Source of the DNA: Deltaproteobacteria bacterium
GTDB taxonomy: Bacteria; Desulfobacterota; Deferrimicrobia; Deferrimicrobiales; Deferrimicrobiaceae
DNA length: 64,000 nucleotides
Direction: 5' to 3'
Assembly: GCA_016218975.1 (NCBI GenBank)
Contig: JACRCO010000072.1
Location: 1 to 64,000 of the forward strand
The position numbers and the translations under genes are program-made. The first letter of the stretch is position 1. Each line of letters begins with the position of its first letter. Of the stretch, positions 15,117 to 24,654 are shown in pieces. The notes beneath the pieces were generated by a model, which ran no database searches, was not told the origin of the DNA, and was given only the letters and a program-made list of their open reading frames with translations.

Positions 15117-16993
15117 TGGGGGAGTCGTGGGATGCCCGACTTAAGTTCCAGCGCTACTTGGCCGTGCTGCGCTTCACACGGCCGGCGGTCTTCCACCACT
15201 TTCAACATGGGGCTGTAATTCGGGGTACAATCAGTTCAGCCTTAGGCGTACATTACTTCCCCCATGGACTTATCCCATTTGCCTGCGAATCTGGTCGGGT
15301 CCGATTTGAGGTCGGTGAGAAGTACCGTATCGGCATCACTGTGGTGGGCATGGCAGAAAAAGGGAGGTCCCTACCAGATCGCCTTTCGGAAGGACTTCGC
15401 CGCATCGGCCGGGAAAAGCCATCCCATAGAGGGCCTCTTCCGGTCCTCGGAGGCAACTTCAATCTACTCTCCTTCGAGCCCATACCGCCGCCCGATCTGG
15501 CAAGAGAGCAGGAGGCACTGGCTGGCCGAACTCAGATCACGCTGCGATTCCTGTCACCGTTTCGCCTCGAGCGTCCCCAGGAATTTATCGTCAAGGGAGC
15601 AAAATACCTGAACCAGGAATGCTTTCCACCGCAACAATTCCTTTCCCGCCTTTGGAATCACTTATTCAATCTGGAAAACGGTCGGTACGCGACAATAGAA
15701 GAGATAACTTCCTCCTGCTTACCCGTTCCCGCCGATGTACGCACGGATCCATTGAACCTCCAATGGATAGACATACCGGATGACGGGAAGCCGGCGAGGA
15801 AGCCGGAACAACCGAAGGGCATTACTCTGGGTGGCATTGTCGGCAGGGTTGTCTTTACCGGTTTATCCGATAACTGGAAGGAAGCTATATCTCTGGGGCG
15901 GCATCTCCACGTTGGGAAGAGCACTGCCTTTGGACAAGGGCGGTACATTATCGAGGAGGTTGCTGAAGGAGTTTCCGATCCTTTCCGACCTTCTGCCTCG
16001 TTGCTTGAAAGGGTTGCCGATCCCAACATGCTTGACAAAGCGTTGTCCCATGTCCTGAGCCGTCCCGAGGCCCCTGGAGTGGACAATGTCTCATGGAGTG
16101 ATTTCGCTCTGTCCCGAAACTTCCTCCTCGAAAATCTCTCCCGGGATCTCCTGGAGGGAAGGTATAAGCCTTCTCCTCTCCTTTGGTCCGTTGAACCTAA
16201 TGACAACGGGCGGTTGCATGCTTTTGCCACTCCTACCGTACGCGATCGAGTGGCCCAGCAGGCGGCGTGCGAAGTGTTGGGACCAGCGGTGGAAATTCTA
16301 TTGGAAGACTGCTCCTATGCTTACAGGAAAGGTTTCTCCCGGAAGGGAGCGGCACAGGCTGTTTGGGAAGCGCACGAGGAGGGGTACCGGTTCGTTCTCG
16401 ACGCCGACATCACATCACTTTTCTATTCGGTTGATTGGGAACGCCTCTTCGGCAAACTCGACGCACTTTTTCCATTCGAGCCGTTAATCGGGATCGTCAA
16501 GGAATGGATTCGGGCACCGGTCATCTTTGAGGGGAAGCATATCGAGAGGACCAGAGGGCTTCCGCTGGGGCCGGACATCTCTCCGCTCATAGCGAAACTA
16601 TTTCTAAGCGAATTCGAGGATGAGCTGTTAGGGCGGGATTTCCGTATTGTCCGCCAGGACGACTTCGTCGTCCTATGCAAGGACATGGAAGCAACACGGA
16701 AGGCAAAGAAAGAATCCGAGGAAGTCCTCACGCGGTTGGGACAAAATTTAATAATTGGAAAGAAAGACGCTCGCTCATTGGACAACGAATTCCCTTTCTT
16801 GATCAACAGTATTTGCTGTTCCTCTGCGTTTGTGAACGGCATAGATACTGAAATAATTTCTCAACCGCCATGTGACTCCCTTGTCCCTTCTTCGTTATGG
16901 CTGGCGCAGGTTCCACTACAAACCGTCAAGATCTTGTCGCCTCGGAAGAGCGCTGCAACACGTCGTCTGAAAAAGAAAGAGGATAGTGTTTAA
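15116..16993 (+). CDS. Cas6-reverse transcriptase fusion lacking Cas1
   Basis: A 625-aa fusion. Residues 1-285 form a Cas6-type RAMP endoribonuclease, ending in the glycine-rich LGRHLHVGKSTAFGQGRY loop (about 260-278), which processes the CRISPR transcript. Residues 300-565 are a group-II-intron-like reverse transcriptase: TVRDRVAQQAACEVL, LDADITSLFYSVDWE with catalytic Asp431, RTRGLPLGPDISPLIAKLFL, and the catalytic box VRQDDFVVL (RQDD, 513-516) where YADD is usual; both aspartates are kept. Related Cas6-RT-Cas1 proteins continue into Cas1, but this one ends after about 60 further residues (PSSLWLAQVPLQTVKIL...), 106 bp before the array. No cas1 or cas2 occurs in the window. ATG 15116 follows GGAG by five bases. 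Confidence 0.88.
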   Translation: MGESWDARLKFQRYLAVLRFTRPAVFHHFQHGAVIRGTISSALGVHYFPHGLIPFACESGRVRFEVGEKYRIGITVVGMAEKGRSLPDRLSEGLRRIGREKPSHRGPLPVLGGNFNLLSFEPIPPPDLAREQEALAGRTQITLRFLSPFRLERPQEFIVKGAKYLNQECFPPQQFLSRLWNHLFNLENGRYATIEEITSSCLPVPADVRTDPLNLQWIDIPDDGKPARKPEQPKGITLGGIVGRVVFTGLSDNWKEAISLGRHLHVGKSTAFGQGRYIIEEVAEGVSDPFRPSASLLERVADPNMLDKALSHVLSRPEAPGVDNVSWSDFALSRNFLLENLSRDLLEGRYKPSPLLWSVEPNDNGRLHAFATPTVRDRVAQQAACEVLGPAVEILLEDCSYAYRKGFSRKGAAQAVWEAHEEGYRFVLDADITSLFYSVDWERLFGKLDALFPFEPLIGIVKEWIRAPVIFEGKHIERTRGLPLGPDISPLIAKLFLSEFEDELLGRDFRIVRQDDFVVLCKDMEATRKAKKESEEVLTRLGQNLIIGKKDARSLDNEFPFLINSICCSSAFVNGIDTEIISQPPCDSLVPSSLWLAQVPLQTVKILSPRKSAATRRLKKKEDSV

Positions 16994-17099
16994 CGGTATT
17001 ACCGGCGATCGCGTAAACCGTTAGGTTATGCATGGAATCAGGAAGATTTTCCGGCAAACTATTTTCATAAGGATTGGCAAGAATGTTCTTTGACAAGTG
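16994..17099 (+). promoter_or_regulatory. Presumed CRISPR leader
   Basis: This 106-bp AT-richer segment lies between the cas6-RT stop and the first repeat. It is the leader side because repeats are intact here and decay at the far end, and because the repeat 3' end ATTGCGAC has the form of a type III crRNA 5' handle on the plus strand. No clear sigma-70 hexamer pair was found in it, so the array may also be read through from the cmr operon. Confidence 0.55.
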
Positions 17100-18250
17100 A
17101 AGGACATCACGAAAGGCCGGATAGGGATTGCGACACGAATATCTCCGTTGTGTTGTCCGTGTCCGTCCCGGAGGAAATCACGAAAGGCCGGATAGGGATT
17201 GCGACAGTGCGACGTTATCGCCAATGGATGCGGATACGGAGGAGGAAATCACGAAAGGCCGGATAGGGATTGCGACTCGATAAACATTCTGGGTCGTTAC
17301 CGGCGCGCACCCGAGGACATCACGAAAGGCCGGATAGGGATTGCGACTTGACCCCGATCACTTCGTTCCAGTACGGTATCCACGGTTTGAGGAAATCACG
17401 AAAGGCCGGATAGGGATTGCGACTGATCCCGTATTGCCCCCAAATCGATGGGTGGTAAGGAGGAAATCACGAAAGGCCGGATAGGGATTGCGACATATCA
17501 ACCCACCATTGGAAAATATCCATGTCATTTTGAGGAAATCACGAAAGGCCGGATAGGGATTGCGACCTTCACCTCCACGGGTTTCCAATCGTACCGTTGG
17601 GCGGTCATGGAGGAAATCACGAAAGGCCGGATAGGGATTGCGACTGAAGTCCACTCCCGGATTTGGATCGAACTCGTTGTGGAGGAAATCACGAAAGGCC
17701 GGATAGGGATTGCGACGACGCGGTACGCCACTTGCCCGAGCTTCGCGGCGGGAGAGGAAATCACGAAAGGCCGGATAGGGATTGCGACCACACCTGCCCC
17801 TCCAACTCGGCAATGCGGGCGTCTTGAGGAAATCACGAAAGGCCGGATAGGGATTGCGACTTTGTGTTCCAGAGAGGAACCACACAGAGCACACAGTGTC
17901 AGAGGAAATCACGAAAGGCCGGATAGGGATTGCGACGGGCGTTAGCGGCTGTCAGCAACGCGGGACGTATTGTGAGGAAATCACGAAAGGCCGGATAGGG
18001 ATTGCGACCACAATCCGCCAACCCTTCGCGTCGTAATCCGGCTTGGAGGAAATCACGAAAGGCCGGATAGGGATTGCGACGGACATCGTTCCCGGAAGGA
18101 AAGGGATAATTCCCTTGCCGGAAGCGGGTTTGTGAAGGGTGCGGAGGACATTACGAAAGGCCGGATAGGGATTGCGACATGCGTCCATCCGGCGCATCTG
18201 ACCTGCGACAGAAGACAGGAGGATCAACGAAAGGTTAATAGGGATTGCGG
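17100..18250 (+). CRISPR. CRISPR array, 15 good repeats plus one degenerate, 15 spacers
   Basis: The 35-bp repeat begins GAGGAAATCACG and ends GGGATTGCGAC. Repeat starts: 17100, 17171, 17242, 17313, 17389, 17460, 17532, 17610, 17682, 17754, 17826, 17902, 17974, 18046, 18144, and a decayed copy at about 18219-18250. Repeats 1, 4 and 15 carry GAGGACAT in place of GAGGAAAT; repeat 1 also has A at its first base and repeat 15 has TTACG. Spacers are 36-43 nt except spacer 14 (18081-18143), which is 63 nt. The 8-nt repeat end resembles the ATTGAAAC handle of type III systems. Short proteins readable across the array are artefacts of repetition. Confidence 0.98.
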
Positions 18251-18283
18251 ATTTTACAGGTGATAACGTGATGTGGACGGTAG

Positions 18284-18316
18284 CGGCCCGGTGACTATTC
18301 TTCTGGAACGGTAGCG
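18284..18316. repeat. Right copy of direct repeat flanking the CRISPR island (att-like)
   Basis: Bases 18284-18307 equal 5919-5942. In the dtd frame this copy reads ...GPVTILLER-stop, i.e. a valid dtd C-terminus no longer attached to dtd. On the minus strand the same bases supply the stop codon and last residues (VPEE) of gltD. Before insertion dtd and gltD would have been convergent and overlapping here. Confidence 0.8.
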
Positions 18317-19731
18317 AGGTAGCGGTCGATGCCGTCCGCCGCGAGGCGGCCGTCGTCGATGGCGCGGACGACCAGGGACGCACCCAGCTTGGCGTCTCCG
18401 GCCGTGAAGATTCCGGGGGTTGAGGTCATCCGGTTTTCGTCCACCTGGATGTTTCCCCGCGGGTCGATCGCAAGGGAAAAGTCGTTGACCAGCGGGCCGT
18501 GCTCCACGTGGATGAAGCCCATCGCGAGCAGCACGAGGTCCGCGGGCAGTTCGAACCCGGAGCCCGGGATCTCCCGGAAGTTAGAGCGGCCGGATGCGTC
18601 GGGCGCAGACAACTCGGTCCGGACGCAGCGAAGTTTGCTTACATGCCCGCCTGTGCCCATGAATTCCTTCGTGGAAACGCTCCAGGACCGCTCGCAGCCT
18701 TCCTCCTGGGCGGAAGATGTCCGGAAGACGTTGGGCCATGTCGGCCACGGGTTCGTCGGCACCCGCTCGTCGGGGGGCTTCGGAAGTATTTCGATCTGGT
18801 GGATCGACGACGCCCCGTGGCGCCTGCTCGTCCCGATGCAGTCCGAGCCGGTGTCGCCGCCGCCGATGACCACCACGTCCTTTCCGGCTGCGTTGATTTC
18901 ATCGAGGGCCGACGGTTCCCCGCCGATCCGCTTGTTCTGCTGGGTCAGAAATTCCATAGCGAAGTGGATGCCTTTGAGGTCCCGCCCCGGAACGGGAAGG
19001 TCCCTGGGAACCGCGGCGCCCGTGGCGATGAGGAGGGCGTCGTAGGTCCGGCGAAGGTACCGGGCGGAAATGTCCTTCCCCGCGTTGACGCCCGTTTCGA
19101 AGACGACCCCTTCGGCCTTCATCTGCTCCAGGCGCCTGTCGATGATCCATTTTTCGAGTTTGTAGTCCGGGATGCCGTAACGCAGCAACCCGCCGGCTTT
19201 CGGCGCCTTCTCGAATACCACCACGCCGTGCCCCTTGCGGGCGAGCTGCTGGGCTGCCGATAGCCCCGCCGGGCCCGAGCCGATTACCGCCACCTTCCTG
19301 CCTGTCTTGAACTGCGCCGGTTCCGGGACGATCCACCCCTCGTTCCATCCCCGCTCGACGATCTGCAGCTCGATGTGCTTGATCGTCACGGGAGGCATGT
19401 TGACTGCCAGGGTGCAGGCCGGCTCGCAGGGGGCGGGGCAGACCCTCCCCGTGATCTCCGGCAGGTTGCAGGTGTTGTGGAGCAGGTCGAGCGCTTTCCT
19501 CCATTGTTTACGGTAGACCGCGTCGTTCCACTCGGGGATCCGGTTTTTCACCGGGCAGCCGAGGGCGTGGCAGAAGGGGATGCCGCAATCCATGCACCGG
19601 GACGCCTGTGCCTCCAGTGTCTTGCGCGGAAGCATCCCGTCGATCTCCACGAAGTCCCTGATACGCTCGGCGACGGGGCGATAGGGAGGATTCTCGCGTG
19701 GGAATTCCAGGAAGCCGGTCTGCTTACCCAC
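18295..19731 (-). CDS. gltD: Glutamate synthase small subunit (NADPH)
   Basis: A 478-aa flavoprotein that passes electrons from NAD(P)H to the GltB subunit. N-terminal cysteine motifs for [4Fe-4S] clusters (CMDCGIPFCHALGCPVKN, then CNLPEITGRVCPAPCEPAC) precede the FAD motif VIGSGPAGLSAAQQLA and the NADPH motif VIGGGDTGSDCIGTSRRHGA. The C-terminal FTAGDAKLGASLVVRAI is typical. GTG at 19731 overlaps the gltB stop (CGTGGGTAA) and gives the expected N-terminus GKQTGFLEFPR; upstream extension into gltB is spurious. Its 3' end lies in the right direct repeat of the CRISPR island. Confidence 0.96.
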   Translation of the reverse strand: MGKQTGFLEFPRENPPYRPVAERIRDFVEIDGMLPRKTLEAQASRCMDCGIPFCHALGCPVKNRIPEWNDAVYRKQWRKALDLLHNTCNLPEITGRVCPAPCEPACTLAVNMPPVTIKHIELQIVERGWNEGWIVPEPAQFKTGRKVAVIGSGPAGLSAAQQLARKGHGVVVFEKAPKAGGLLRYGIPDYKLEKWIIDRRLEQMKAEGVVFETGVNAGKDISARYLRRTYDALLIATGAAVPRDLPVPGRDLKGIHFAMEFLTQQNKRIGGEPSALDEINAAGKDVVVIGGGDTGSDCIGTSRRHGASSIHQIEILPKPPDERVPTNPWPTWPNVFRTSSAQEEGCERSWSVSTKEFMGTGGHVSKLRCVRTELSAPDASGRSNFREIPGSGFELPADLVLLAMGFIHVEHGPLVNDFSLAIDPRGNIQVDENRMTSTPGIFTAGDAKLGASLVVRAIDDGRLAADGIDRYLATVPEE

Positions 19732-22700
19732 GGTACACCTCTTCGGTGGCCGAAAGGGTTTCGGCCTCGTGGAACTCTTCGAGCTGCATCCGCTCGAGGA
19801 CCTTACGGTAATCGACGGGCATGACCTTGACGAAGAGCGGGAGGCGCGATTCCCAGTCATCCAGGATCATCTTCGCGCGGGCGCTGCGCGTGTAACGGAG
19901 ATGGTTTTCTATCATCGTCCGGAGCTGTTTCGCATCCTCGGGCGCCCACACGCTTTCGACGTCCACCATGTCGAGGTTGCAGCGGGTGTCGAACAGCTCG
20001 GTCTCGTCGTAGACGTAGGCGATCCCTCCGCTCATCCCCGCCGCGAAGTTGACGCCCGTGCGGCCGAGAACGACGACGATGCCGCCCGTCATGTACTCGC
20101 AGCCGTGGTCGCCCACCCCCTCGACGACCGCTTTCGCCCCGCTGTTGCGCACGGCGAAGCGCTCGCCCGCCACCCCGTGCAGGTAAAGCTCGCCGCCCGT
20201 CGCCCCGTACAGGACGACGTTGCCGGCTATGATGTTCCTGTGCGGCAGGAAAGCTGCGCCGGGAGGCGGCGTGACGACGATCCGGCCGCCGGACATCCCC
20301 TTTGCGAGGTAGTCGTTCGCGTCGCCCTCGACCCGGATGGAGATTCCAGGTGCGAGGAAAGCGCCGAGGCTCTGGCCCGCCGAGCCGGTGAAGCGCAGGT
20401 CGATGGTGCCTTCCGGCAATCCCTGAGCGCCGAATCGTCTTGCAACCTCTCCGGACAGGCGGGTCCCTACCGTCCGGTGGACGTTCCGGATCGGCATCGC
20501 GATACGGACGGGCTGCCCTTTCACGAGAGCGTTCTCCGCCTGGCGTATCAGTTCGACGTCCAGCGCCGAATCGAGGTCGTGCTCCTGCGGCCGTATGCGG
20601 CGGCGCACTCCGTTCTCCGGATCGCCCGCCGGTACGAGGATCGGTGAGAGATCCACCCCTTTCGCCTTCCAGTGGTCGACGGCCTGCTGCACTTCGAGCA
20701 TGTCCACCCGCCCCACCATCTCGTCCACCGTCCGGAAGCCCAACTCCGCCATGATCTCCCGGAGTTCCATGGCGACGAAGCGCAGGAAACGCTCAGGGTG
20801 CTCGGGCTTCCCGGCGAACATCGCCCGCAACGCGGGATCCTGGGTCGCCACGCCGACCGAACACGTGTTCATGTGGCATTTCCGCAGGAGGATGCAGCCA
20901 AGGGTGACCAGCACCGACGTTCCGAACCCGAACTCCTCGGCTCCCAGGAGCGCCGCGACGGCCACGTCCCGTCCCGTCTTCAGCTGCCCGTCGGTCTGTA
21001 CGACGATCCGGTCGCGGAGCCGGTTGAGAATAAGCGCCTGCTGCGTCTCGGCGAGGCCGAGCTCCCAGGGGAGCCCGGAATGCTTGATGGAAGTGAGAGG
21101 CGACGCCCCCGTGCCGCCGTCGTGGCCGGAAATGAGGACCAGGTCGGACTTCGCTTTAGCGACACCCGCAGCGACCGTCCCGACACCGACCTCGGAAACG
21201 AGTTTCACGGAAACTTTCGCATCGGGATTTGCCGATTTCAGGTCGTAGATGAGCTGCGCGAGGTCTTCGATGGAGTAAATATCGTGGTGCGGCGGCGGGG
21301 AGATGAGCGTCACTCCCGGCGTCGTGTGCCGGACCCGCGCGATCTCGGCGCTGACCTTGTGGCCCGGGAGCTGGCCCCCCTCTCCGGGCTTCGCCCCTTG
21401 CGCCATCTTGATCTGCAGTTCGTCGGCGTTGATCAGATACTCGATGGTGACGCCGAAACGGCCCGAGGCGACCTGCTTTATCTTCGAGCGGAGACTGTCG
21501 CCGTTGGACAGCGGAACGTACCGCGCGGGGTCTTCCCCCCCTTCACCCGAGTTGCTCCGCCCGCCGAGCCGGTTCATCGCGATGGCGATCGTCTCGTGGG
21601 CCTCCTTGCTGATCGACCCGTACGACATGGCCGCCGTGACGAAGCGCGGGGTGATCTTCTCCACCGGCTCCACCTCGTCGATGGGCGCCGGCTTCATTTT
21701 CCGGAACCGGAAGAGGGAGCGCAGGGTAGCCCGCTGGCGGGATTGGTCGTTCACGATGGCGGAAAATTCCTTGTAGACCTTGTAGTCGTCGGTCCGCACC
21801 GCCTGCTGAAGCTTGTAGATCGCCTCCGGCGGCCACAGGTGCTTCTCTCCGCCGACCCGCGTCTGGTAAATCCCGCCGGGATCGAGGAGCCGGGCGACCG
21901 GACCGCCCTTCGGCCAGGCGCGGCGATGGCGGGCGTTCGCCTCCATCGCGATCTCGTCGAGCCCGATCCCGCCGATCCGCGATGCGGTGCCGCAGAAATA
22001 CCTGTCGACGACGGCGCGCCCGATCCCCACGGCCTCGAATATCTGCGCCCCGAAATAGCTCCTGATGGTCGATATGCCCATCTTGGAAAGAATCTTAAGA
22101 AGCCCTTTCTTGACCGCGGTGACGTAGGCGTCCACCGCGTCTCCGGGCAGGAGAGGCTTTTCGAGCAGTTCCCCCTCCGCCATCGCCCGGACGGTCGAGA
22201 AGGCCACGTAAGGGCAAACGGCGTTCGCCCCGTATCCGACGAGAAGCGAATAGTGCATGACTTCCCGCGCTTCCCCCGTTTCCACGATGATCCCCGCGTG
22301 GGTACGCAAACCCCGGCGGATCAGGTGATGATGAAGCCCCGAAGTGGCCAGCACCGCAGGAATCGGCGCCCGGTCGGGGCCGATGTTCCGGTCGGTCAGC
22401 ACCAGGAGGGTCGCACCTTCCGCAATGTGCTTGTCCGCCTGCACGAACATGGCGGCCAGGGCCGCCTTGAGCGAGGCTCCATCACCCTCGGCCGGGAAGA
22501 GAATGTCTATCTCGCGGGTCACCACGTCCGGGTGGGACGCGTTGCGCAGCCGGACCATGTCCTCCGGCGTGAGGATGGGGTGGGGGATCTTCAGCATCCG
22601 GTAGTGGGCAGGCGTCTCGTCGAGGAAATTCTTCTCGCGTCCGACGAAGGACCGCAGCGACATGACGAGCTCCTCGCGGAGCGGGTCGATCGGCGGGTTC

Positions 22701-24301
22701 GTGACCTGGGCGAAGAGCTGCTTGAAATAGTTGTAGAGCAGGTGCGGCCTGTCGGAAAGGACCGCCAGCGCCGCGTCGTCCCCCATCGAGCCGACCGGCT
22801 CCTGCCCCTGGGACGCCATCGGGGCGATTATCAGCCGCAGGTCCTCTTCCGTGTAGCCGAAGGCGTGCTGCTGCTGCATGAGAACGTCCGGATCTTCCGG
22901 ATGGATCTCCGGCGGAGCGAAGAGTCCCCGCATCTCGATCTTGTTGTCCTTGACCCAGTGGCGGTACGGCCTCTGCCGTGAAATCTTCGCTTTTATCTCG
23001 TTGTCGGGGACGATCCGCTTTTCCTTGAGGTCGACGAGGAACATCTTGCCGGGCTGCAGCCGTCCGCGCTGGACGATCTCGTCCGGGTCGAAGTCGAGCA
23101 CCCCCGTCTCGGAGGCGAGGACGATCAGGCCGTCCCGTGTAACCGTGTAGCGGCAAGGCCGCAGGCCGTTCCGGTCCAGCGTGCCTCCGATGTAACGGCC
23201 GTCCGTGAAAACGAGGGCCGCCGGGCCGTCCCAGGGCTCCATGAGGGCCGAATGGTACTCGTAGAACGCCCGCTTGTCCTCGCTCATCTGGTACTTGGGG
23301 CCGAACGCCTCCGGCACCATCGTCATGACCGCGTGCGGCAGCGAGCGCCCGGCCATGACGAGCAGTTCGAGCCCGTTGTCGAAGATGGCCGAATCGCTCC
23401 CCGATTCGATCAGGACAGGCCGGATTTTCTCGATGTCCGCACCGAAGAGGTCTGAGGCCATCTGGGCTTCCCGAGACCGCATCCGGTTTATGTTCCCCCG
23501 CAGCGTGTTGATCTCCCCGTTGTGCGCGAGGAACCGGAACGGATGGGCGAGATGCCACGTCGGCAGGGTGTTGGTGCTGTACCTCTGGTGGACGATGGCG
23601 AACGGACTCGCGAACAGGTCCACTTCGAGGTCCGGGTAGAATTGCGGAAGCTGGGACCCGGTGAGGAGCCCTTTGTAGACCAGCGTTCTGGAAGAAAGGC
23701 TCGAAATGTAGAACTGGCTGTAATCCGCGTCGTCCCGCCCGCCGATCGACTTCTCCGCGAGACGGCGGATCACGTAGAGTTTCCGCTCGAATGCATCGGT
23801 TCCGGCATTCCCCCTGTCGAGGAAGCATTGGGAGATCTCCGGCTTCGTGCAGCGGGACAAATCCCCCAGAAGTCCTTCGATATGAGGCACTTTTCTCCAG
23901 CCGAGTACCGGGTGCCCTTCCTCCCGTGCGATGCGTTCCAGCGTTTCGATGCAGCGCTGCGCGAGCTTTCCGTCGGAAGGGAGAAACACCATGCCGACCG
24001 CATAGCTTCCTTGCGGGGGAAGGGCGAAAGGAAGTCCGGCGAGCCGGAAGAAGGTGTCGGGAATGCGGACGAGGATGCCCGCGCCGTCGCCTGTCGACTT
24101 GTCTCCCCCGATTGCGCCCCGGTGCTCGAGATTGACGAGGATCCTGATTCCCTGTTCGACGATCGAGTGGCTCGGCTCCGCCGAAAGCGTTGCGACGAAT
24201 CCGACCCCGCAGGCGTCATGCTCCAGCGAGGGGTCGTACAGGCCCCGGCGTCCGGGCGTCCCGGCCGCGTTGCGTTCGAAATAGTCGTTTCCGTCAGTCA
24301 A
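19724..24301 (-). CDS. gltB: Glutamate synthase large subunit
   Basis: A 1525-aa enzyme making glutamate from glutamine and 2-oxoglutarate. It has the N-terminal class II amidotransferase with nucleophile in EHDACGVGFVA (Cys31 before propeptide removal), the central linking domain, the FMN-binding synthase domain (GGRSNSGEGGEDPARY, SGHDGGTGASPLTSIKHSG, CHMNTCSVGVATQDP for the [3Fe-4S] cluster) and the C-terminal GXGXG beta-helix (GMSGGRIVVTP, GATGGELYLHG, GMSGGIAYVYD). The length is standard. It is co-transcribed with gltD and divergent from the second, split glutamate-synthase operon starting at 24655. Confidence 0.97.
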   Translation of the reverse strand: MTDGNDYFERNAAGTPGRRGLYDPSLEHDACGVGFVATLSAEPSHSIVEQGIRILVNLEHRGAIGGDKSTGDGAGILVRIPDTFFRLAGLPFALPPQGSYAVGMVFLPSDGKLAQRCIETLERIAREEGHPVLGWRKVPHIEGLLGDLSRCTKPEISQCFLDRGNAGTDAFERKLYVIRRLAEKSIGGRDDADYSQFYISSLSSRTLVYKGLLTGSQLPQFYPDLEVDLFASPFAIVHQRYSTNTLPTWHLAHPFRFLAHNGEINTLRGNINRMRSREAQMASDLFGADIEKIRPVLIESGSDSAIFDNGLELLVMAGRSLPHAVMTMVPEAFGPKYQMSEDKRAFYEYHSALMEPWDGPAALVFTDGRYIGGTLDRNGLRPCRYTVTRDGLIVLASETGVLDFDPDEIVQRGRLQPGKMFLVDLKEKRIVPDNEIKAKISRQRPYRHWVKDNKIEMRGLFAPPEIHPEDPDVLMQQQHAFGYTEEDLRLIIAPMASQGQEPVGSMGDDAALAVLSDRPHLLYNYFKQLFAQVTNPPIDPLREELVMSLRSFVGREKNFLDETPAHYRMLKIPHPILTPEDMVRLRNASHPDVVTREIDILFPAEGDGASLKAALAAMFVQADKHIAEGATLLVLTDRNIGPDRAPIPAVLATSGLHHHLIRRGLRTHAGIIVETGEAREVMHYSLLVGYGANAVCPYVAFSTVRAMAEGELLEKPLLPGDAVDAYVTAVKKGLLKILSKMGISTIRSYFGAQIFEAVGIGRAVVDRYFCGTASRIGGIGLDEIAMEANARHRRAWPKGGPVARLLDPGGIYQTRVGGEKHLWPPEAIYKLQQAVRTDDYKVYKEFSAIVNDQSRQRATLRSLFRFRKMKPAPIDEVEPVEKITPRFVTAAMSYGSISKEAHETIAIAMNRLGGRSNSGEGGEDPARYVPLSNGDSLRSKIKQVASGRFGVTIEYLINADELQIKMAQGAKPGEGGQLPGHKVSAEIARVRHTTPGVTLISPPPHHDIYSIEDLAQLIYDLKSANPDAKVSVKLVSEVGVGTVAAGVAKAKSDLVLISGHDGGTGASPLTSIKHSGLPWELGLAETQQALILNRLRDRIVVQTDGQLKTGRDVAVAALLGAEEFGFGTSVLVTLGCILLRKCHMNTCSVGVATQDPALRAMFAGKPEHPERFLRFVAMELREIMAELGFRTVDEMVGRVDMLEVQQAVDHWKAKGVDLSPILVPAGDPENGVRRRIRPQEHDLDSALDVELIRQAENALVKGQPVRIAMPIRNVHRTVGTRLSGEVARRFGAQGLPEGTIDLRFTGSAGQSLGAFLAPGISIRVEGDANDYLAKGMSGGRIVVTPPPGAAFLPHRNIIAGNVVLYGATGGELYLHGVAGERFAVRNSGAKAVVEGVGDHGCEYMTGGIVVVLGRTGVNFAAGMSGGIAYVYDETELFDTRCNLDMVDVESVWAPEDAKQLRTMIENHLRYTRSARAKMILDDWESRLPLFVKVMPVDYRKVLERMQLEEFHEAETLSATEEVYRG

Positions 24302-24654
24302 TATGCCGGCCTCGGTATGTGAAGTTGGAATCTTTCATTATAACCGCGATATCTCCACTGCGCCGGGAAACCTCCATTTGTAGGTTGTTTGGCGACCGGG
24401 AAAGCATAATGCGGCGATTCCTTTCGACGGGAACAATGATACCACACCGGATTCCCGGCGTAGCGGATGATGACGTCAATTTTCCGCCGCACCCGTAAAA
24501 TCCGGTTTTCAACACACCGGATCTCTGTTACTATTCAATTTTTTTTAGAACCAAACAGGAATCGTATGCAGCTGCTTTCCCTTTCGATCAAGCTTCGGCC
24601 AGCCTATGTCGCCAGGGATGCCGCTCCCCTCATTCGTGGGGCAAGGAAGGGAAG
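24302..24654. promoter_or_regulatory. Divergent intergenic region between gltB and the hdr/met operon
   Basis: This 353-bp, AT-enriched gap contains no credible gene. A possible plus-strand promoter is TTTTCA (24506-24511), 17 bp, TACTAT (24529-24534), overlapping repeated CCGG half-sites (24502, 24517). A run of eight T follows near 24538. The region presumably holds start sites for both directions. No riboswitch was recognised. Confidence 0.4.

Noticed and set aside
17448-18036. Protein frames with repeated EEITKGRIGIAT or RNPYPAFRDF units
   Set aside because: They are translations of the CRISPR repeats on either strand, not genes.
5950-18283. Integrase, transposase or cas1/cas2 hidden in the island
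   Set aside because: All frames between the direct repeats were read; none shows a tyrosine or serine recombinase, DDE transposase, Cas1 or Cas2 motif.
20672-22981. A 769-aa plus-strand frame opposite gltB
   Set aside because: It is an antisense shadow of a well-supported gene, with biased composition and no domain.
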